Below are positions 35,392 through 47,007 of a stretch of DNA of 64,000 nucleotides, in pieces. The stretch comes from Viscum album (taxonomy: Eukaryota; Streptophyta; Magnoliopsida; Santalales; Viscaceae): the NCBI GenBank assembly GCA_963277665.1, contig OY728121.1, positions 962,090,097 through 962,154,096 of the forward strand, read 5' to 3'. Within the stretch, counting starts at the first letter, position 1. Every line of letters starts with the position of its first letter. A model generated the notes under the pieces. It saw only the letters and a list, made by a program, of their open reading frames with translations, had not been told where the DNA came from and did not search any database. Position numbers and translations under genes: made by a program.

Positions 35392-35765
35392 TGTAACACC
35401 CTCGAATGATAAAGGGTTAAATGACTAAATGAGATTACTCATGTCAACAAGGTGAAACTTCCTTTTTGGGAGCCTGTCGGATTAGAACTCCATAGTTATG
35501 TGTGCTTATCCTGGATTAGTGATCAGGATGGGTGACCTTATGAGAAGTTTCCTAGGGTGTGTGTGAATGATGACAAAAGGCACTAGAAATGACATGTGTT
35601 GGCCTGTGGGGATATTCATTAGTCAGCTGACCCATTTGGGCACGTGGGTGGGCCCTAGGGTGGGGACCACGTGTCTGCGAGGCAACTGGGGGTACTTGGA
35701 AGGCTAGGACCTGATGTCCATTTTTAGGCGAGGTGTTTGTGCTGTCACCAGACCCAGTTGTTACA
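35392..35765 (+). repeat. Cassandra LTR 4 (full length, 374 bp)
   Basis: Full-length partner of LTR 1, with the 5S-like segment at 35,476-35,560 and a GTTGTTACA end. The target duplication CTATA follows. Confidence 0.92.
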
Positions 35766-38376
35766 CTATACAAAATTATCACTAAAATTCTTGAAAATAG
35801 GCTTTATACCCTGATTAGAAAAATTATCTTGTGGAATCAATTTGGTTTCATTAAGGGAAAATCCATTTAAGACTATATTTTTCTTGCCTCTAAATGCACT
35901 AACATGTTAAACAATTCCAATAGAGGTGGTGATATTTCCATAAAACATTACATTAGAAAATATTTTGATACCATGGACTAGAATTTTATATTCAATGTTC
36001 TATAAGGATCTGGCTTCAATAATTCCTTTATAACTATAATCCAAACCTTTTTCAACTTAGCCTCCATATCTATCCTCATCAATGGCTCCCCCAGAGGCTA
36101 TTTCAATTGCACCAAGGGTGTTAGACAAGGTGATCCCCTTTCTTCCATCCTCTCTTACATTGAAGAGGAATACTTAAGTATATTGCTCACTCAACTTGTG
36201 CATCAATGTAAAGTTAAACACATCCGTGCTTCTCAGAATGTGAATGCCCCCATGCATCTTTTATATGTAAATGTCATCATTATATTCTTAAAAGTTGATA
36301 AAAAAAGAATTCAATCACTTAAAAATTCTCTCTCTCACTATGAGGAGGTCTCAGGTTAGGTTATTAGCTGGAACACATCCTCTATATTTTTTGGGAGAAA
36401 ATTTTCTACTAATAGTAAACACAGTATTATCAATGAATTTGGCATTCAAGAAGGTTCTTTTCCTTTTACGTACCGTGGTGTACCCATATTTTTAAGAACA
36501 CCCCAATATAACTATTTCTTCAACATTGTCGATCAGGTTCTTAATAATATATCCAATTAGAAAGGTAAAAATCTCTCTATGGTGGGTAGAATCTATCTTG
36601 TCAAATTGGTCATTGTCTCCAAAATGGTTTACTCCATGATGGTTTACAAATGACCTACCGATCTCATTAAAAAAATTAATATTTCCATCAAAAATTTTGT
36701 TTTGTCTGATAGTACTCTGAATAAGAAATTGGTAACTATAACTTGTTCTACTTGTTTCAAACCTTTGGATAAGGGTGTCCTTGGCATTAAAATTTTAAAA
36801 CTTTTTAATGAGTACCTTTAAGCCATACATACTTAGAACCTAATCCACAGTGACATATTTCTATCATAAAAAATAGGTTTCTTGAGAAGTTTAAGAAAGG
36901 AAACATGAACTTTCTAAAATCTTACATATGTCCCTCTATTAAAAAAGTATATATTAATATTATGACCAATTCTATATGGATGGTTTCTATGGAATCCTCC
37001 ATGAACTTCTAGTTGGATAACTGGACTGGTGGTCCTCTAATTTCTATGTTCCCCACTAAAAATCTCCAGAAAACAATAATATTACTCTCAGGGGTGTTAT
37101 TAACTCTCATTTTGATAGTCTCCCTGAGAATGTTGTGAATATTATAGGACATTATCCTTTTTCTAGAATATATGAATTTTTAGTCTGGGAACCTTCACAC
37201 AATGGTATACTGAATTCAAAAACTTATTATTCCCACCATTTTCACAACTCAGTAAATGATTTTAGATAGTTCAAAAACTTTGATAAGATATGTATAAAGC
37301 CTTCAAGACTTACTCTTATCTGGAATATTGTTCACAATAGGATACCTATGGATACTTTTATACAATCTTTTGGGATCCAAACTTGATCAAAATGTCATAT
37401 CTGTAATGAATATTGAGAATATTCTAACCATTTATTTCTTTCCTATGCCATTGAAACAACCATTTGGAACTATTTTTTAGACATCTTTGATTACAGATGT
37501 CCGATTCATGACTTTGTCAATTCTTAGATAATATATTGTGTTGATATGGATAACTCCCAAGAAATCATAAATTTATTTCTTTCTGCAGTTTCAGAGCTTC
37601 ATCATGTGATATGGTATGATATAAATTCAATTCTTTACAATAATTTATCATTTAACTTTAATGCAGGTTGAATGTGGATCCTCATTTCTATTCGTGAGGC
37701 TTCTTTGTTTCAGAAGGGATTCTGAAACAATACAATGAAAGAATTTATGATTCTACAAAGGCTTCTGGTTGATGGCATTTATTTACATCCATGACACACC
37801 TTTGAGGTTTTATGGAAACTACCATGCTCTGACTGGATTAAAGTGAATGTGGATGGAACTTCTAAAGGAAATACTGCACCTACAGGATGTGGTGGCTTCA
37901 ACAAGGATCACCTCAATCATATCCTAGGGTGATTCTTTAGAAGCTATGGGATTTCCTCATATTTGGAGGCTGGAATGATGAGTGCGATTCATGCTATTTA
38001 TTTTTCTAAGAACTAGTCTTAGAACAAAATATGGATTGAAAGTGATTTGACTACCATAGTGAAAGAGATTTGGAATGGCGTGATTCATCCGGCCTGGTCA
38101 AATACTACACGTTGGATTGATTATCTATATTCACATTGTGAAATCAATCATATTACCACTCATATCTATCAGGAAGCGAATATGGTTTCAGATGGCCTCT
38201 CCAATAAAGGAGTAAATGAAGACATTACCTAACTGGAAAATCTACCTGACGACTTACTGTCCCTTTATGTGAAATATTGTAATATGATCCCTTCTTTTAG
38301 ACTCATGTAACCTTTTTTATCTAGTAAATTGTGCTTTATTTTTTTGGACAAGGAATCAATTTCTTCAAAAAAGTGA

Positions 38377-38430
38377 ACATTTATGTCATAAAACATAAAT
38401 TAATGTATAATAAAGTGTAGGGTTGTTATA
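38377..38430 (+). repeat. 3' end of the G1 5' LTR (after the LINE)
   Basis: These bases match the reverse complement of the first 60 bases of the G2 LTRs: GTGAACATTTATGTCATAAA, then a diverged middle, then GGGTTGTTATA. They close the LTR interrupted at about 17,254 and lie directly before the primer binding site. Confidence 0.75.
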
Positions 38431-39295
38431 GTTGGTATCGAGGAAAAATTTAGTTATTTTTGGGATTAGGATTAGAAAACTCTAGTGAAATCCTTAGGTA
38501 TAAGACTATGTATATTAAAACACCTCTAAATTTTGGTTAGTATAGATTAAGTGGTTTATCAATAAAACACATCTCTATCTAGATACTACAAGTTTATGTG
38601 GTTCTAGCACAGATGTACCTAGGAGTAACAACTCTGACAAGGTGTTCCAGACCTAACTTAGTGTAACCCAGTACACAGTAATGGGAATTATTACAAACCT
38701 AGTGGATATGATTTAGTAAATTCATAAACTCATTTTGAACCATTATTAAGGGTAAATTTTTTTATAATAATATATGTTAGGAAATAGATCATGGATAATA
38801 TAAATTGAAGACTAAAAATTCACAAGTCAAGGAAATAAATGGAATTTATAATTTATCCCTTTATTGTCATTGGATTCCCCTTTATGTGTTTAATAGTTTA
38901 AAAAATCATCCCTAATTTTCCTTTCATTCTATAAAATGGAGAGATATAGGAGGAATCAGGTTAACAATGGATGTAGAGGGAAATGTGATGACTGTCCCAA
39001 TGAGATTCCCAACCCGATGGGAGGGGGAACAATAAACTTTGTTACTATACTCTCTCAGCTAACTAAATTTCTCAATAGAAACTCAAGTCAATAGGATAGA
39101 CCAAACCCCTTAAAGAGAGAAGAAGCCTCAATCGAGAGATTCATGTGAAAAAGGCCTCCTAATTTCAATGGATCATACGATCCCTTAATAAAAAAAATTG
39201 ATCAAATCCATTGAGAAGATATTTTACATCCTTCAATTTTTCAAAAAAGATAAGGTTTTATTTTCTATTTATCATATAGGGGAAAAGATGACCAG
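38431..39295 (+). pseudogene. G1 primer binding site, leader and first part of gag
   Basis: The primer site TTGGTATCGAGG lies at 38,432-38,443. The leader (38,445-38,720) is alignable with the reverse complement of the G2 leader at 46,730-46,990, for example GGGATTAGGATTAGAAAAC. Gag starts around 39,149 with KRPPNFNGSYDP, matching RQRPPTFNGSYDP of G2. The frame is cut at 39,295, inside the residues matching GEDDKW of G2, by insertion of G2. It resumes at 49,675. Confidence 0.75.
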
Positions 39296-41956
39296 TATAA
39301 CAACCCTGTTTTTTTATTACACACTTAAACAAGATTTATAACAAAAACATAACTTAATACAGTATAGAATATAGAGAGGTCTAGTGTCTTTGGGGATTAG
39401 GATCATTACATAATGACTTAATACATGAAACAAAACATTTTTATAGAAAAATTACTTTACATGACCACTACATTCCCTCATACTTAGCATTGCATGGGAC
39501 GACATGAGGACATGCATAAGAAAAGGGTGATCTATAAAGCCCTGTAAGGAAGTAAACGAGGAATAACATGAAGAATACAATAAATGTTAGTAAATAGGCA
39601 TATCAATGGAGAATAAAATAAAAATTAACATAAAGTCATGATATAACATGATTATCATGACATGGAAATGTGGCAACAACACTTAACATTGAATTAGCAT
39701 GAGCCGAGGCTCATTGCACATGGAGCACAAGTAAACCCTCATTGTACTTCAATTAGCATGAGTAAATCCTCATTTCACATGAATTAGTATGATTAAATCC
39801 TCATTTCACTTGACGTATCATGATACAAATGTTTACCCAATGCATTAGACCCCTATCAGGGCACACCCTTCTTAAACCTTTCATTTTATGCATAAGTGTG
39901 CCACATGGATCATACAACATGGAATCATTCATCATTATCTATTACATTATAAATGGATTTAGAATACATAAATTAAGCTTTATAATCAATAAGTAAATGT
40001 GCATAAAGGTTAATACCCTTGATAGAGAAATGAGTATGGTATTCACTACACAATGACATTGTTTTGGAAAATCGTTGTGCAATTTCGGTAACGTAACGAC
40101 GTGACATAAGAATTCATAAAAATAGTTGATGAGAGATAAAGGGGTGTATCATCATATGTACATTAAATTCACATTAAGGGGGTAATATAGATACATTTAC
40201 CAACATAATTAATGTAATTTATATTCATAATAAAAATTAACTGCTTGATTGTAAATGAAGAGAGAAAAATTCAATACAGAATTTCGGCATAGTAAAGAGT
40301 GTACATAAGAGGAGTTAATGGGAGATAAAGAGGGCTATAATAATTTAAAAAATAAGGAGGGGAATATAAGGGAGGTGTGACATCATACCCCAAAATTTTT
40401 AATTGAATTTAAAATGGTATTACAACATAAATAAACTTGGATAAAAATAAGCAAAGAAAGAATCCCTTACTTTGAAGTGTGATCTCAAAGGCTAGGGAGA
40501 GGCTTGAGAGAGGATAATTGGGATATTGGGGTGCCTTGAAAGGATTATAGAGAGATGAGGTCCGAGTTTGGATGAATTATAAAGGATTTGAGTGAAGAGG
40601 AAGTGGTATCTTGGGTGTGTTTATTTAGGAAAGGAGAGTGAATTCTTTATTATTTATGTTTGGGACACCACACATTAAACTAATCAAAACCACGGACCAC
40701 CCCATTGTTTTACCAATGTTTATTTACAAAGGGGAGTAAAAAAATATTTTATAAGGCCAATGGACGAAATTATTAAAATAATAAGGTTTTTTATATGGAT
40801 TTGAGTCACACTCTCAAGGAAATCAATTTAAAAGGTTAAAATATTTTATAAGTTTTGAAGGGTCCACTAAAGCTTTGTAAAATAAACCAGAAAAAACTAA
40901 AATAACATTTTTTAATTATAAAACATATATTGGCCAAAAAAAATGTTTATAGTATTTTATTACATTACTATTGGGTCATTATGGTGTCATAAAACACATT
41001 AAATATTTAAACGGTATTTAATTTTTACCCCAAAATTCATCTGTCTCCTAAAATTAAGAAAAATTCACCATTGGATAATTTTGACATCCTCATTCCAAAA
41101 ATAATATGCATTTTATCTAAATAATTATCCAAATATGTGAATTTTTACTTTTAAAATAAAAACCGACATTTATCGAAAATTCACTGGTTTTGATAAAAAC
41201 AACTTTCAAACCTTAATAAAAATTAAAATTGTATTAATAAGAACAATATGATCATTTATATTTAATAAAAATTAATTTAGTAATAATATTTTATTAAAAT
41301 ATTATTTAATTCAAAAATCTATTAATCCATCAAAATAGAATTCTTAATTGAATATTAACTAAAAAACTAATTATTCTTTAAAAACTATTTACAAAGTAAA
41401 AATAATAAAATGAATGTATATTCTTTATTATATAAAAAAATAATGGACATAATCATAGTTCTAATGTCTTTTTACATAACCCCTTATAACACCCACATAA
41501 GACTTAAGAGTAAGGTGTGCGATGGTGACAGACTCTTGGTGTGGCTCGGATAACATCTCTCAGGTGGTAATCTCTATCAACTTCCACTTCTCCCATAGGC
41601 GGTTCCGTTCAAGCTTCAACTATTGAAGCTCATCTTGGTCTTGGTCAAGAGATAAGACCAATGATTCCACCTCCTTTCTGATATTCGACAAATGGGATTC
41701 GTATGAGGAAAGTCTACTGGATAAGGCCATCATTTCCTTTGTTTGAGTAAATTGGATTTGTTAAAAACATATATTTATACTAATAATGTGATCACTGTTA
41801 AATGACTATATTAGCAATAGTCACAATTTTTAACGGTATTTTAAAATCCAAAAACATAAAACCAAGGGAGTGCATATTTTATATAACCATTTCACATAAT
41901 AAGAAATCTAATTTGATCAAGAGGAATTTACATTAATAAAAGTTTGGGCTGTTACA
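39296..41956 (-). repeat. G2 3' LTR
   Basis: On the minus strand it starts TGTAACAGCCC (41,956) and ends GGGTTGTTATA (39,296). It pairs with the LTR at 47,008-49,669. A TATA box (TATAAATAT) lies on the minus strand at 41,771-41,779, about 180 bp from the LTR start. The LTR-internal reading frame follows. Confidence 0.92.
41432..41733 (-). pseudogene. LTR-internal small ORF, G2 3' LTR copy (two stops)
   Basis: It starts at the ATG pair at 41,733/41,730, reading MMALSSRLSSYESHLSNIRK. It then keeps EVESLVLSLDQDQDELQ, LKLERNRLWEKWKLIEITT and IAHLTLKSYVGVIRGYV in line with the intact copy at 49,141-49,443. Two in-frame stops (after DELQ and after EITT) break it. The changes are mostly single substitutions, so the frame itself has been kept. 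Confidence 0.7.
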
Positions 41957-41972
41957 GTCTCCCCCCTTAATA
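41957..41972 (-). other. G2 polypurine tract
   Basis: The minus strand reads TTATTAAGGGGGGAGAC directly before the LTR start at 41,956, the expected second-strand priming site. Confidence 0.85.
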
Positions 41973-42019
41973 AATTTCTCCCTCGAAATTTAGTTTTCCC
42001 ACACTAAAACATATGTGGG

Positions 42020-45000
42020 TAACTCTACTTCATCACTTCCTCCAATTCCCACATTTCTTTTTCAAACTTGTGGTTTCTCCACAACACATTGACGAGGGGG
42101 ATTGTCTTATTTCATAGAACTCTTTCTCTATGCTCTAAAATTTTCACTGGTTTCTCCTCGTAAGAAAGATCATCCTCTAACTATACTACCTATGAAAATA
42201 TTACATGTGAAGTGTCTGGTATGTACTTACTTAATAGGTATACATGAAAGTCATCATGTACTTTGTCCATGGTAGGTGGAAGTGCTATTCGATAGGCCAA
42301 AACCCCGACACGATCAAGAATCTTAAAGGGGATGATGTACCTAATACTTAACTTCCCTCTCTTTCCAAAACTAATGACCTTCTTCCATGGAGATATGAAT
42401 AGAAATACCATGTCTCCAAATTTGAACTCAAGGTCTCATCAACAGTTATCTACATAACTCTTCTATCGAATTTGGGCTGCCTTGATATGATGTTGAATGG
42501 TTTTCACCTTCTCCATCATTTATTCGACCATTTTAGGTCCTATCTGCTTATTCTCACTGACTTCATCCCAACACATCGGTGTTCTGCACCTTTTCCCATA
42601 AAGGGATTCATATGGTGCCATTCGAATTCTCAAGTGGAAAATGTTATTGTAGGAGAATTCAACTAGTGGAAGATGTTGGTCCCATCCTCATTTGAGGTCC
42701 ATAAAACATGATCTAAACATATCTTGCAGTGTCGGAATAGTTTGATCATATTGGACATCATTTTGAGTATTATAGGTGGTACTGAAGTTCAGTTCAGTGC
42801 TTAGAGCATGTTTGAAACTTTTCCAGAACATTGAGGTGAATCTTCGATCACGATCAGATACATTAGACAGTGGTACTCCATGAAGTCTTACCACTTCTTT
42901 GATGTAAATCCGTGCAAGTTGATCCAATGAGAAGTCCTCTTGAATCACGATAAATTGATCTGTCTTCGTAAAAAAATCCATAATGACCCATATAGCATTG
43001 TTTCCTTTTTAAGTCCTTGGAAGTACAGTGAAAAAGTCCATGGTAATATTGTCCCACTTCCATGTTGGTATGGGTAGTGGTTGCATAATCCCCTTAGACT
43101 TTTTCCTCTAAGACTTCACTTGCTGACATACCAAGCACTTTGATGTATATTCTACAATCTCCCTTTTCATATTGTCCCACAAAATGTTTTCTCTGAGATC
43201 TCAATACAGTTTTTTTCTCCCCAAGTGAATAGAGAAGGTTGAGCTATGTGCATCATTAAAAATATCCTTCTTTATCTTTGGATTGGATGGTACACATAAT
43301 CGTGACCCAAATCTCAGAATTCCATCCTTGAAAATCATGAACTATAAGGATTTCCCATTTCTAATATCTTATAAATTTTTCAAAATTTCCTTATTATTTT
43401 TTTGAGCATCCATTATTTTCTCTATGAGGGATGGTTGAGAAATCATTTGGGAAAGTATTGATGATATTACTCCCTTAATGATTCCCATGTCCATCCTCTT
43501 AAAGTCTATGAATATTGGATCCTTTTAAATACTCATCAATGATAGAATCACTGGGTCCTTTCTACTTATCCCATCCGACACCTTGTTCACTTTCCCAGGG
43601 TGGTGATGGATTGATCAGTCATAGTCTTTGATCAGCTCAAACCATATTCATTGGAGCATTTTCAACTCTTTTTGTGTGAATATATACTTTAGGCTCTTGT
43701 GATCAGTATATATTTCACAATTCTCCCCATATAGATAATGCTTCCAGATTTTCAATGTAAATATCATAGCCTACAACTTCAGATCATGCATGGGATAGTT
43801 TTTATCATGAATTTAAGCTCCCTTGAGGTGTAGGCTATCAAATTATCATTTTGTATTAGTACACAACCTAAACCCATCTTTGAAGCATCAGTATACACCA
43901 CAAATAGTTCTCCACTTATTGGGAGTGTGAGTACGGGCATAGCGATATGCCTCATTTTCCACTCCTTGATGATCTCTTCGCATTCATCACTCCAAGAAAA
44001 CTTTACTCTCTTCTGAGTTATCTTGGTAAGATGGTTGCACAATCGTGTGAAATTTCTCACAAATCAACGATAATATCCTGATAACCCAAGGAAGCTACGA
44101 ATATCAATTACTGATGTTGGCCTCTGCCATCCCTCAATTGAATCTGTCTTGGAGGGATCCACAGACATCCCATTGATTATAATGATATGACCCAATAATG
44201 ATATTTCCTTCAACAAGAACTCACACTTTTTGTACTTTTCATATTCTCCTTTCTCAAGGTCTCTAGTACAGTTCTTAGATTCTCCTCATGATCCTCCTTA
44301 GTTTTGGAGTATATTAAAATATCATCTATAAATACTACCACAAATTTGTTGAGGATATCTCTATAGACTCTATTCATCAAGTCCATGAAGATTTATGGAG
44401 CATTAGTGAGTCCAAAAGGAATTACTATGAATTTATAGTGCCCGTACCTTGTATGAAAAGCAGTCTTGAGGATATCATTCTTATTCAACATTACTTGGTA
44501 ATATCCCAACCAAAAATCTAACTTGGATAAGTATTGTGCTCCACGTATATGATCGAAAAATTCATCAATTAGAGGTAGAGGATACCAGTTCTTTATCGTG
44601 ATTTTGTTGAGAACATGATAAACAATGCAAAGGCGCATTGACCCATCCTTTTTCTTGACAAAGAGGAAGACTGCACCCCATTGTGAAGCACTTGGGTGTA
44701 TAAACCCTTTATTCAAATTCTCATGTAGTTTTTTCTTCATCTCCTAAATCTACACAACAACCATTCTACATGGAGTCTTTGATATTGGAAGTGCCCCAGG
44801 TATAAGGTCAATTGAGAATTCAACATCTCTTCTAGGAGGAAGACCAGTCAATTCCTCAGGAAACACTTCAACAAATTCTCACACAATAGGAATGTCTTCA
44901 AGGGTGATTGCTTCCTTAGAATCAATCATCTGAGCCAGATATGAGTGCTCATAGGGAGGTAATATCCATGATCTAGATGATGGTGCTAAAGATTATTCAT

Positions 45001-45420
45001 CTTCTTTCATGCACTTGTATAGAATCGGGGGTCAATTCTCTATATGGAGATTGATTTCCCTCTCACAGAAATTTATGTTGGCTCTATATAGGGAAAGACA
45101 ATCCATACCAAGAATTTAATCAAATTTATCCATAGGGAGTATGAGGAGGAGCACTGGGAAGTTTAATCCACAAATTATTACAGGGGAGGAGTTATATTCA
45201 TGGGATGAAATAATTTCTCCATTTATCATACTCACCAATATCTTTACCTCCATGATTTGTGGCGGTGTTGGGATTTTTATACTAAACTTTTGGGATACAA
45301 AAGAATGTATAGAACTAGAATCAAGAAGTAAATGCTATATTCTTGAATGAATAACTAGAATAACTATCACTACTTCATTTTCGGGGTCCACTTCGGCGGT
45401 AGTGATGGTAAAAGCTCACC
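42020..45420 (-). pseudogene. G2 pol: protease, reverse transcriptase, RNase H, integrase, chromodomain-like tail
   Basis: Protease lies at about 45,050-45,340 (LLLDSSSIHSFVSQKF; then FD and ILGMDCL around a stop). Reverse transcriptase is at 44,250-44,760 ([55 protein letters not shown], and the catalytic box as [10 protein letters not shown] near 44,310). RNase H is at 43,779-44,060 (VVYTDASKMGLGCVLIQ). Integrase is at 42,690-43,190 ([34 protein letters not shown]). The C-terminal part is at 42,020-42,460 (VFHVYLL-like HDDFHVYLLSKYI, then LEDDLSYEEKPVKILEHRE and WRNHKFEKEMWELEE). The polyprotein would process itself, copy RNA to DNA and integrate it. Several stops and small indels break it. 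Confidence 0.88.
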
Positions 45421-45479
45421 CTTACTTCCTTGGAGGTTATTGTTTGCCTCGGAAAACCCTTGGATTAAGGCACTGATTT

Positions 45480-46286
45480 TCAAGGTGACCTAGTTCTTTG
45501 TAGTTGTAGCAATGGAAAACGTGTTGAGAGTCTAATGGAGCATTCCTATCCTCTATATCAGCCACGAGTTTTTCTTGTCGGTAGTTAATGGCTAGGTTCC
45601 CTTCTCTTCCACACCTAAATCATTTCCTCATCCCCTTTAGGAAATTTCTTGGTTGCTTCTTTCCGCACCTTTGTCAAGTGGGGTGCTGTATTTTCTTAGC
45701 ACCACTGTGTTTATCCATAAAACCACTAGAATTTAATTCGACATTATGATTATTATCCACATGATACCCTTGAGATTCTCTGATCTCAATTTTTTACTTT
45801 GAGGGCACATCGGACAATTTCATCATAGATATCAAAGTCACAGATCGCTAGAGATTTCCGTAGGATAGGTTTTAGACCACCAAAGAAGTGGTAAACCTTG
45901 CATTCAGGGGTAATGAAAAAGCCAGAGGCATATCGTGCAAGACTTTTGAAGTTTTCCTCGTATTCTCTGATGGATTTGTCATCTCTTTTCTTGAGGGAAT
46001 GAAATTTCCTTTCCATATTAACTCGGAGGGTGCGCAGAAAATATTGATGAAAAAAAATCTTCTGGAAATCCTTCAATTCCAATGCCTCGATATCCTCCTT
46101 AGGCTTCGTATTTTTGATCAATTTACACCATTTATCATCTTCACCCTCCTTACGATAAGCATCCATAAGAACCTTCTCTTGTTCAGAACATTGAAGGATA
46201 GAGAATATATTTTCAATGGATTTTATCCATTTTTCAGCGATTGAGGGATCATATGATCCATTAAAAGTAGGAGGCCTTTGTCTCAT
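45480..46286 (-). pseudogene. G2 gag (capsid and zinc knuckles)
   Basis: An open frame of 166 residues (46,286-45,786) starts MRQRPPTFNGSYDPSIAEKW and continues with the retrotransposon gag capsid pattern (VNMERKFHSLKKRDDKSIREY, FKSLARYASGFF, VYHFFGGLKPILRK). Downstream, after stops, are zinc-knuckle remnants: RCGKK, FRCGREGNLAINY and FHCYNYKELGHLENQC (about 45,470-45,680). One Cys of the last knuckle is Tyr. The capsid part is one of the better kept coding stretches of the element. Gag would package the element RNA in the cytoplasm. Confidence 0.82.
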
Positions 46287-47007
46287 AAATATCTTGATAG
46301 AGACTTTTTATTTCTGTGGGGGTGGGGGGGTTAATGTTCCTCTTGATTCATGTTTCTATTAAAATCTAGAGTTAACTAAGAGAATATCATGACAAAGTTC
46401 GTGATTCCCGCTCCCATTGGATTGAGAATCTCATTAGAACAGTCATCAAATTGATCTTTAAATCAGTTTTTATCCTGATTCCTCATATTACAGACCATTG
46501 ACTGGGATAAAAGGAATGTTAGGGGTAACACATAAAGGGTAATCAAAAGACAAAAACTGATGAATTATAAATTACTTTTATTTCCATAACTTATTAATAT
46601 ATAGGCTTTAATATATGTTTTCCATGATCTACTTTCCAACATATATTCTTAGGGACTTTTTTTATTCCCTTAATAATGGTTCATAATATACTTTTGAATT
46701 TACCAAAGAATATCCGCTGGGGGTGTTGTAACTAATAGTGCAAAAAGGCCCATTTTCGTCTATCATGATACCCCGTGTTGAGCCCGAAACTCCTTGTCGG
46801 AGTTTTCACTCCTAGATACATCTGTACTAGAGCCGCCTCAACCTGCTTATATCCATACATGGATGTATTTTCTTGATAAATAACTTACTCAATACTCACA
46901 AAAATTTAGGGATTTTTTGTATTATACTTAGTCTTATCCCTAAGGCTTTAACTAGGGTTTTCTAATCCTAATCCCAAAAATAATTAAACCTATCCTCTAA
47001 TACCAAC
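46287..47007 (-). other. G2 leader and primer binding site
   Basis: The minus strand reads TTGGTATTAGAGGATAGG at 46,989-47,006, one change from the initiator tRNA-Met site over the first 12 bases. The leader up to the gag start is non-coding and homologous to 38,445-39,140 of G1. A G/T-rich run lies at 46,315-46,331. Confidence 0.8.

Larger units (their letters stand above)
34249..35765 (+). mobile_element. Cassandra (TRIM) retrotransposon tandem array: four LTRs, three internal domains
   Basis: The array reads LTR(375)-internal(108)-LTR(278)-internal(105)-LTR(169)-internal(108)-LTR(374). It is flanked by a single 5-bp target duplication CTATA (34,244-34,248 and 35,766-35,770). LTRs start TGTAACACCC and end GTTGTTACA. 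Each internal domain starts with the tRNA-Met primer site TTGGTATCAGAGG and ends in a poly-G polypurine tract. The LTRs contain a 5S rRNA-like segment, which identifies Cassandra, a non-coding element family. It has no coding capacity and would depend on proteins of other elements. Confidence 0.93.
32701..38310 (+). pseudogene. LINE ORF2 (endonuclease, reverse transcriptase, zf-RVT, RNase H), decayed and interrupted
   Basis: The frame starts MKILFWNIQCIANPNNF, the usual start of the apurinic-like endonuclease. It continues with VVWDFNDILAS, TGSKYTWYRR and NHHPIIVTI (33,100-33,400). The reverse transcriptase is seen as APGPDGF (about 34,045), RPIALINTLY (34,220-34,248), KGVRQGDPLSS (about 36,115) and LLYVNVIIIF (about 36,256), where the catalytic Asp pair of the YADD box has become Asn-Val. 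A zf-RVT region lies near 37,310-37,500 (WNIVHNRIPMDTFIQSFG, CHICNEY). RNase H lies at 37,820-38,240 (VNVDGTSKGN, IWIESDLTTIV, HIYQEANMVSDGLSNKG). The Cassandra array sits in the reverse transcriptase. Many stops; inactive. Confidence 0.88.
17255..38376 (+). mobile_element. L1-type LINE, carrying nested CACTA and Cassandra insertions
   Basis: Once the CACTA element (17,347-30,652) and Cassandra array (34,249-35,765) are set aside, about 6.3 kb of plus-strand LINE remains. It comprises a short 5' part, ORF1 with a DUF4283-like region and CCHC knuckle, and ORF2 with endonuclease, reverse transcriptase, zf-RVT and RNase H. It ends in a short A-run (TTCTTCAAAAAA) at 38,365-38,376. The left border is uncertain by tens of bases. 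A shared CATTTAT at 17,248-17,254 and 38,382-38,388 may be the remains of the target duplication. The element lies in the G1 5' LTR, which continues on both sides. Confidence 0.7.

Noticed and set aside
34333..35560. Possible functional 5S rRNA gene cluster
   Set aside because: The 5S-like parts lack the first third of the gene, lie within LTRs with primer sites and polypurine tracts, and two are truncated. Cassandra explains all of it.
36295..36495. 66-codon frame as a separate gene
   Set aside because: Out-of-frame reading of the LINE reverse transcriptase region.
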